Source: CAYQJV01 sp964417925 (GTDB lineage Bacteria > Hydrothermota > Tepidihabitantia > B3-TA06 > CAYQJV01). Taken from it: 18,911 bases of DNA. The notes under the pieces were generated by a model. The model was not told the origin of the DNA, ran no database searches, and saw only the letters and a program-made list of their open reading frames with translations. Made by a program: the position numbers and the translations under genes. Location: NCBI GenBank assembly GCA_964417925.1, contig CAYQJV010000031.1:1-18911 (forward strand). The letters run 5' to 3'. Shown here one piece after another: positions 14,987 to 18,911 of this stretch (position 1 is its first letter; every line of letters starts with the position of its first letter).

Positions 14987-17181
14987 CTCAAAGGACTCCC
15001 TACAACAATGGGTTTTTTAATCTCAATTATCTTCCCATCTCTATGTTTCGCTTTCAAGACAAGAACATATATTCCTATCATTACCTTCCCACCTCTATCA
15101 TCCTTACCATCCCAAAATACAGTATTTTCCCCTGCACCACTGTTTTCAAAAATGGTTTTTATCTTCTTCCCTTTAAGATTATAGATATAGAGAGAACCTA
15201 CGTATTCCTGAGGAATATTCACAGTAATCTTCAATCTTTCTTCAAGATCAGGGGAAAAAGGATTTGGTGAAATCTCCTTTATCTCCACCTCCTCACCTGC
15301 AGAGGTGTTGAAGGATTTAATGTCAGAAGGAAATCTTAAAAGAAGTTGATAACCTGTATTGTAAGGTTCTTCAACATCATACTGGGATACTATACCAGTA
15401 ATATTGTAACACAATTCTTTATCAAGAGAGTCTATTTTTACATGGGTAACACTGTCAATTCTTACCGTTATCACTGGTGTTCCATTTTTAAAAAATAGAT
15501 TATACCCTCTGGAATCCACATCGGGCTCTGCAACTGGATTAACTCCATATAGAGTAACAAGTTTACTCTCCATAGATTCATTTAAATAAACATTGAAACC
15601 TAAGGTTTCAGGGATTATCTCTTTCTTATGTCCTGTAATCTTAACAACACAGTTTGTTATTTCGGTAAGCCCCTTGTACTCATCCACCACACCGGTACAT
15701 TCTACCTCATAGAAAAGAGAATCAAGATAGGAACTGTCTCCTTTTACAGAGACTATCTTGTAAAGGCATATCCCTCCTGTGGAATCCTGAATAAACATTT
15801 TATCATAACCTTCTTCTGAAAAAACATATTTGGGAGATATTATGTATCCTCTTACCCTTACAGCTTTCCCTTTATACTTGGAGGAATAACCATCATCTCC
15901 TGGAGACTGCACCTCTCCGATAGTAATCAGTGGAACTTCTTTGTGGGTAAAAATAAAGTCCTCTCTTTTCCTTGGCATTATTTGATATCCTTCTGTATAA
16001 GGAGGAAGAGTATCATACTGAGATTTTATTCCTATAAGAGAAAATGTATCTTTGGGAATTTCAAGCCCAGGTATATCGGTGTCAGGATCAATCCATATAA
16101 CTCCATTGCCATAAGCATCTGTAAATTCGTATGTGCCTGTACCAAAAACATCTCCTTCTACCTTTATACCTGTTATTTCAACCAACATCCCTTCATATCT
16201 TTCCTGGTTCAACTCTTTACTCGTAATTATCAGAGGAGAAGGTAAAGGTCGATCATGAGCCACTACTTCTATCACCGGATCCTTTATTTCAAGCTTTCCC
16301 TTATACTCTTGAACCACTCCCTCTGCAACTATACTATCCCCTTCCTCTAAGGTTGTAGAAACTGTAAAAGAAAACAGATTTATTCCACCTGAAGTGTCCT
16401 GTACATAACAATCCAGTCTATCTTTTGAAAATATTCCTGTGCCTGCTGTAATTATCCCTGTTATTTTTACAACCTGCCCTATATAAGTTGTATCTTCATA
16501 CAATCTTCCTATGGGAATAATCTCTTCTTCCCCACCTCCTCCTGTCGTGGTATCAAAATCCTCCCAAACTCTGGGTATTAACTGATAATGTTCGAGATAG
16601 GGAACCTCTGCATCATACTGACTGATAACTCCTTTTATTTTAATCTTCCCTTTGGGAATAGGTTTACCCATTATATCATCTTGAGTCCAGTATATCCAAA
16701 GGTTTCCAGTGCCTGTTTCATCCTTTATTGTATATTCAGCACTTTCAAATACTCCAGAGGCAAGGATCTCTACATTTTCTATTTTTACAAGCATTCCTTC
16801 GTACACTTCAACTGAATCTTCAATTTTCCCCATCTCAGATATTGTTATAACTGTAGATACTACTTCATGCCCTGAAGAATGCACGATAATCTCTGGATCC
16901 TGTATTTCAATAAGTCCCTTATAAATATCTACCATTCCCTTTACGGTAACACTATCCCCTATCTTTATGCTATAGTTTCCAAGTGAGGTTCCGTAAAGTG
17001 CAATACCTGCTGATGTATCCTGTACGAATGCTGGACCTTTTGAGCCAAATTCATATGCGACAGTAACAATACCTGTCACTTCAACCGTTTCTCCAAGATG
17101 TACTGGATTACCGTTGCTATCTATCCTCCTCACCTCTTTAATAGGAACTATCTCTGCAAGGAAAATAAGTATTATTTCCAT
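14983..17181 (-). CDS. Secreted protein with three tandem OB-fold repeats and a FlgD-like C-terminus
   Basis: A 732-residue protein. Three repeats of about 200 residues cover 12-210, 222-415 and 420-630. Each holds two OB-fold-like halves (VTGIVTVAYEFG...FVQDTSAGIALYG in the first) and ends with SQYD...PY...GYQL.PR, seen as ISQYDAEVPYLEHYQLIPR, IKSQYDTLPPYTEGYQIMPR and VSQYDVEEPYNTGYQLLLR. The tail (640-732) is a FlgD-like Ig domain: ISPNPFSPD, LYIYNLKGKKI, VFWDGKDDRGGKVMIGIY. Such tails often act as secretion or anchoring signals in diderms. The N-terminus (MEIILIFLAEIVPI) is only a weak signal peptide. The start is preceded by GAGGAAGA within the upstream gene (10-nt overlap). OB repeats bind sugars or nucleic acids in other extracellular proteins; the ligand here is unknown. 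Confidence 0.75.
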   Translation of the reverse strand: MEIILIFLAEIVPIKEVRRIDSNGNPVHLGETVEVTGIVTVAYEFGSKGPAFVQDTSAGIALYGTSLGNYSIKIGDSVTVKGMVDIYKGLIEIQDPEIIVHSSGHEVVSTVITISEMGKIEDSVEVYEGMLVKIENVEILASGVFESAEYTIKDETGTGNLWIYWTQDDIMGKPIPKGKIKIKGVISQYDAEVPYLEHYQLIPRVWEDFDTTTGGGGEEEIIPIGRLYEDTTYIGQVVKITGIITAGTGIFSKDRLDCYVQDTSGGINLFSFTVSTTLEEGDSIVAEGVVQEYKGKLEIKDPVIEVVAHDRPLPSPLIITSKELNQERYEGMLVEITGIKVEGDVFGTGTYEFTDAYGNGVIWIDPDTDIPGLEIPKDTFSLIGIKSQYDTLPPYTEGYQIMPRKREDFIFTHKEVPLITIGEVQSPGDDGYSSKYKGKAVRVRGYIISPKYVFSEEGYDKMFIQDSTGGICLYKIVSVKGDSSYLDSLFYEVECTGVVDEYKGLTEITNCVVKITGHKKEIIPETLGFNVYLNESMESKLVTLYGVNPVAEPDVDSRGYNLFFKNGTPVITVRIDSVTHVKIDSLDKELCYNITGIVSQYDVEEPYNTGYQLLLRFPSDIKSFNTSAGEEVEIKEISPNPFSPDLEERLKITVNIPQEYVGSLYIYNLKGKKIKTIFENSGAGENTVFWDGKDDRGGKVMIGIYVLVLKAKHRDGKIIEIKKPIVVGSPLR

Positions 17182-18407
17182 TCTTCCTCTATCTTTTGTT
17201 TTGCCTCAAGAAGAGCCTGTTCTGCAGAAATGTTACCTCTTAAAGTCTTTTCAATGGCATCTCTCAAATACCTTCTTCCTTTAAACCATATTTCTTCTGA
17301 AGGCTCGGAAGTAGCATATTCCAGTTGGGCATATATCTCTTTAAGTTCAGGCATCTCTTCAAGAAGTGATTTTAAGGGCTCATAATTTTTAGCACTTCTT
17401 CTCACAGGAAGATAAAAGGTATGAGAAGACCAGTAAGCCTGTTGAGCAGGGGATATAAACCATTTTATAAATCTCCATGCCTTTTTCTGCTCCTCTGCTG
17501 GTACTCCTTCAAAAATTCCTACATTCGTTCCTGCAATTATAGTAACCTTCTTTTTTCCATAAGGAAGAGGGGCTATTCCAACTGGAAAACTCATCTTTTC
17601 TCGCATGAATGACCAAGATACAATCGTCCCTATTATCATTGCTACCTTTCCTGAAAGGAAGTCATCCTGGTGTTGATACCCAGATGCAATATAAGCACAT
17701 TTTTCTTTATTCACAAGTGTATTTAAAAATTCAAGAGCCTCTACCCCTTCCTTGCAAGCAAAAAGCACCTTTTTATTCTGAGGGTCAATCAACTTTCCGC
17801 CATTTTGTAAAACAAGAATATTAAACCACCAAGGGTCTATATTAAACGCAGTACCCCATACTTCTGGCACTCCATCGTTATCTTCATCCTTTGTCAATTT
17901 TTTTGCTATTTCTAAAAATTCATCCCATGTTTTAGGTGGTGATTTTATTCCATTTTCAGCAAATATTTTTTTATTATAAAAAATCACTGGCAGACTCTTA
18001 TTAAACGGAAAAGTTAAAAATTTTCCCTTGTACTTACTTATCTCAAGAAATACAGGATAAAAATCCTGTAATTCCTCTTTTCCAAAACCTTCTTCAGAAT
18101 TTATAAAATCATCAATCGGTTTAAGAATGCCCTTTTTGTAAAACTGTACAGCCCAAGATTCATACATCTGAGCAAGAGATGGTGGATTTTTAACCAATGT
18201 AGCTCCCATCAATTTTTGAGCAAGAGATGTATAGTTACTCATACTTACAGATTTTATTTCAATTCCAGACTCTTTCTCAAAATTCTCTATCATCTGCTCA
18301 AGGGTCTTACCTAAGGGGCCCCCCATTGCATGCCAAAAGGTTACATCCTTTTTTGAAGGTTGCTTGCACAGTAGAAGAATTAAAACAAGAATAAGAATTC
18401 TTTTCAT
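17172..18407 (-). CDS. ABC-type solute-binding lipoprotein (family 1)
   Basis: A 411-residue extracellular binding protein of the UgpB/MalE class. The N-terminus MKRILILVLILLLC is a short lipoprotein-like signal with Cys14 as the putative lipid anchor; Leu before the Cys is not the usual Ala/Gly. Family features are VTFWHAMGGP, the hinge segment FPFNKSLPVIFYNKKIFAENG, TWDEFLEIAKKLT, a DEDNDGVPEVWG loop, and WRFIKWFISPAQQAYW toward the C-terminus. Class members bind sugars, glycerol 3-phosphate or similar solutes and hand them to a permease. No permease or ATPase gene is in the window. It is the first gene of the four-gene - strand operon. Directly upstream is an inverted repeat and a TTGACT box. 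Confidence 0.88.
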   Translation of the reverse strand: MKRILILVLILLLCKQPSKKDVTFWHAMGGPLGKTLEQMIENFEKESGIEIKSVSMSNYTSLAQKLMGATLVKNPPSLAQMYESWAVQFYKKGILKPIDDFINSEEGFGKEELQDFYPVFLEISKYKGKFLTFPFNKSLPVIFYNKKIFAENGIKSPPKTWDEFLEIAKKLTKDEDNDGVPEVWGTAFNIDPWWFNILVLQNGGKLIDPQNKKVLFACKEGVEALEFLNTLVNKEKCAYIASGYQHQDDFLSGKVAMIIGTIVSWSFMREKMSFPVGIAPLPYGKKKVTIIAGTNVGIFEGVPAEEQKKAWRFIKWFISPAQQAYWSSHTFYLPVRRSAKNYEPLKSLLEEMPELKEIYAQLEYATSEPSEEIWFKGRRYLRDAIEKTLRGNISAEQALLEAKQKIEEEWK

Positions 18408-18435
18408 TATAGAATTTTACTTTAAAATTTCTTAA

Positions 18436-18459
18436 AGTCAAACTCTCGTAGAGAGAGTT
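18436..18459 (-). promoter_or_regulatory. Inverted repeat overlapping a possible -35 box upstream of the binding-protein operon
   Basis: AACTCTC (18441-18447) and GAGAGTT (18453-18459) form a 7-bp hairpin with a 5-nt loop. On the - strand its edge overlaps TTGACT (18436-18441). At 17 bp spacing the -10 would be the poor AAAATT; a TATAAT overlaps the ATG but lies 24 bp away. It may be an operator, but that is inference. Confidence 0.35.
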
Positions 18460-18499
18460 CGAAAAATCCTTATTGTTGATATTTTCTATCGCGAAAAAA

Positions 18500-18800
18500 T
18501 CATCCATGATCCCCTCAATGCAAAATAGATGATAGAATTGTCCAAAAAATAAAAGAATATGTAAATTATACAATACAAGGAGGCCCTAAAGCCATCTTCT
18601 CCGCTATTCCCTCATCCTCACCCTAAAATACTTTCAAACTTCTGTTTTAAACTACCAAAAAGACTCTCTATCAAATACCTATTCCTATAATACTTTTTAC
18701 TCAGCTCATCCGATAACCTCCTCAAAGGATTCCTTATCCCCTCCTAAATTTTCTCTCACCTTTATTGGAAGCTTTATGCCCATGTCAATCAACCTCTCCA
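18500..18800 (-). pseudogene. C-terminal remnant of an IS4/IS5-type DDE transposase
   Basis: The - strand, read across frames, gives ERLIDMGIKLPIKVRENL, then RNPLRRLSDELSKKYYRNRY, LIESLFGSLKQKFES, FRVRMRE, GIAEKMALG and LLVLYNLHILLFF. YRNRYLIESLFGSLKQK holds the Y-(2)-R-(3)-E-(6)-K signature of IS4-type DDE transposases, with the catalytic Glu. There are at least three frame breaks and in-frame stops. The N-terminal two thirds are missing because the sequence is cut off at 18820 by the start of another repeat. The frame runs on toward 18407 without a clear end. Confidence 0.6.
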
Positions 18801-18820
18801 TAACCTCTATATTGAAGCAC

Positions 18821-18911
18821 TTTCAAAAAATATATTGGATTGGTACCTTGAAAAAAGTAAATTTATGAATAAAGGCAAGGGCTTTGGGGTCCTTTATCTC
18901 GGGCGCCAAAA
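18821..18911 (+). repeat. Second copy of the 91-bp repeat found at 3996-4086
   Basis: From TTTCAAAAAATATATTGG to GGGCGCC this stretch matches 3996-4086 with two substitutions and one small difference at the end. The copy at 3996 runs into an IS481-like transposase remnant, so this copy is probably the beginning of another such element that continues past the window edge. Confidence 0.8.

Noticed and set aside
18307..18573. An 88-codon - strand frame overlapping the start of the binding-protein gene
   Set aside because: Its first part is the decayed transposase C-terminus and the rest is a shadow of the signal-peptide region and intergenic DNA.

Overview
The window is AT-rich DNA from a diderm bacterium. 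Evidence for an outer membrane: a beta-barrel protein with a PorV/UPF0164-like N-terminus, a wrecked porin gene, and a secreted protein ending in a FlgD-like domain of the kind common in FCB-group and related candidate phyla (WOR-3/Stahlbacteria-like lineages would fit). The phylum is an inference. The code is standard: rpmE and prfB both end in TGA, and prfB carries the classical RF2 frameshift at an internal TGA.

Bases 1-6750 (possibly to 8150) are accessory DNA. Three sites resembling integron attC elements, all in the same orientation, lie 14-25 nt behind the stop codons of successive genes. They mark out cassette-like units: (i) a roughly 1260-residue protein split by a frameshift and a nonsense codon, with a GWDG/SVWE N-terminal domain that looks nuclease-like and may be a defence protein; (ii) a RelE/ParE-type toxin-antitoxin pair behind a decayed IS481-like transposase; (iii) a restriction-modification pair in which the ThaI-like endonuclease is broken twice while the TSPPY methyltransferase is intact; (iv) after the last site, a pentapeptide-repeat potassium-channel-like protein. 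No integrase is present. The evidence is the recurring R''/R' core boxes, the inverted arms and the spacing to stop codons.

Bases 8151-8740 are a gene graveyard with a PHP-domain remnant. From 8741 a strong promoter drives a housekeeping operon on the + strand: rho, rpmE, prfB (programmed +1 frameshift), a Mut7-C RNase-domain protein, and a dicluster ferredoxin with a TTG start. A shattered phosphate-selective-type porin gene follows (12046-12976).

Bases 12981-18407 hold a tightly overlapping four-gene operon on the - strand, in reading order: an ABC-type solute-binding lipoprotein, a secreted protein of three tandem OB-fold repeats plus a FlgD-like tail, an outer-membrane beta-barrel protein, and an AI-2E/PerM-family transporter. 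Overlaps are 10, 4 and 4 nt, so the genes are probably translationally coupled and together form an envelope module. There is no ABC permease or ATPase in it.

The right end holds a decayed IS4/IS5-type transposase C-terminus (- strand). A 91-bp sequence then begins that is nearly identical to the start of the IS481-like remnant at 3996, so copies of the same mobile element flank most of the window.
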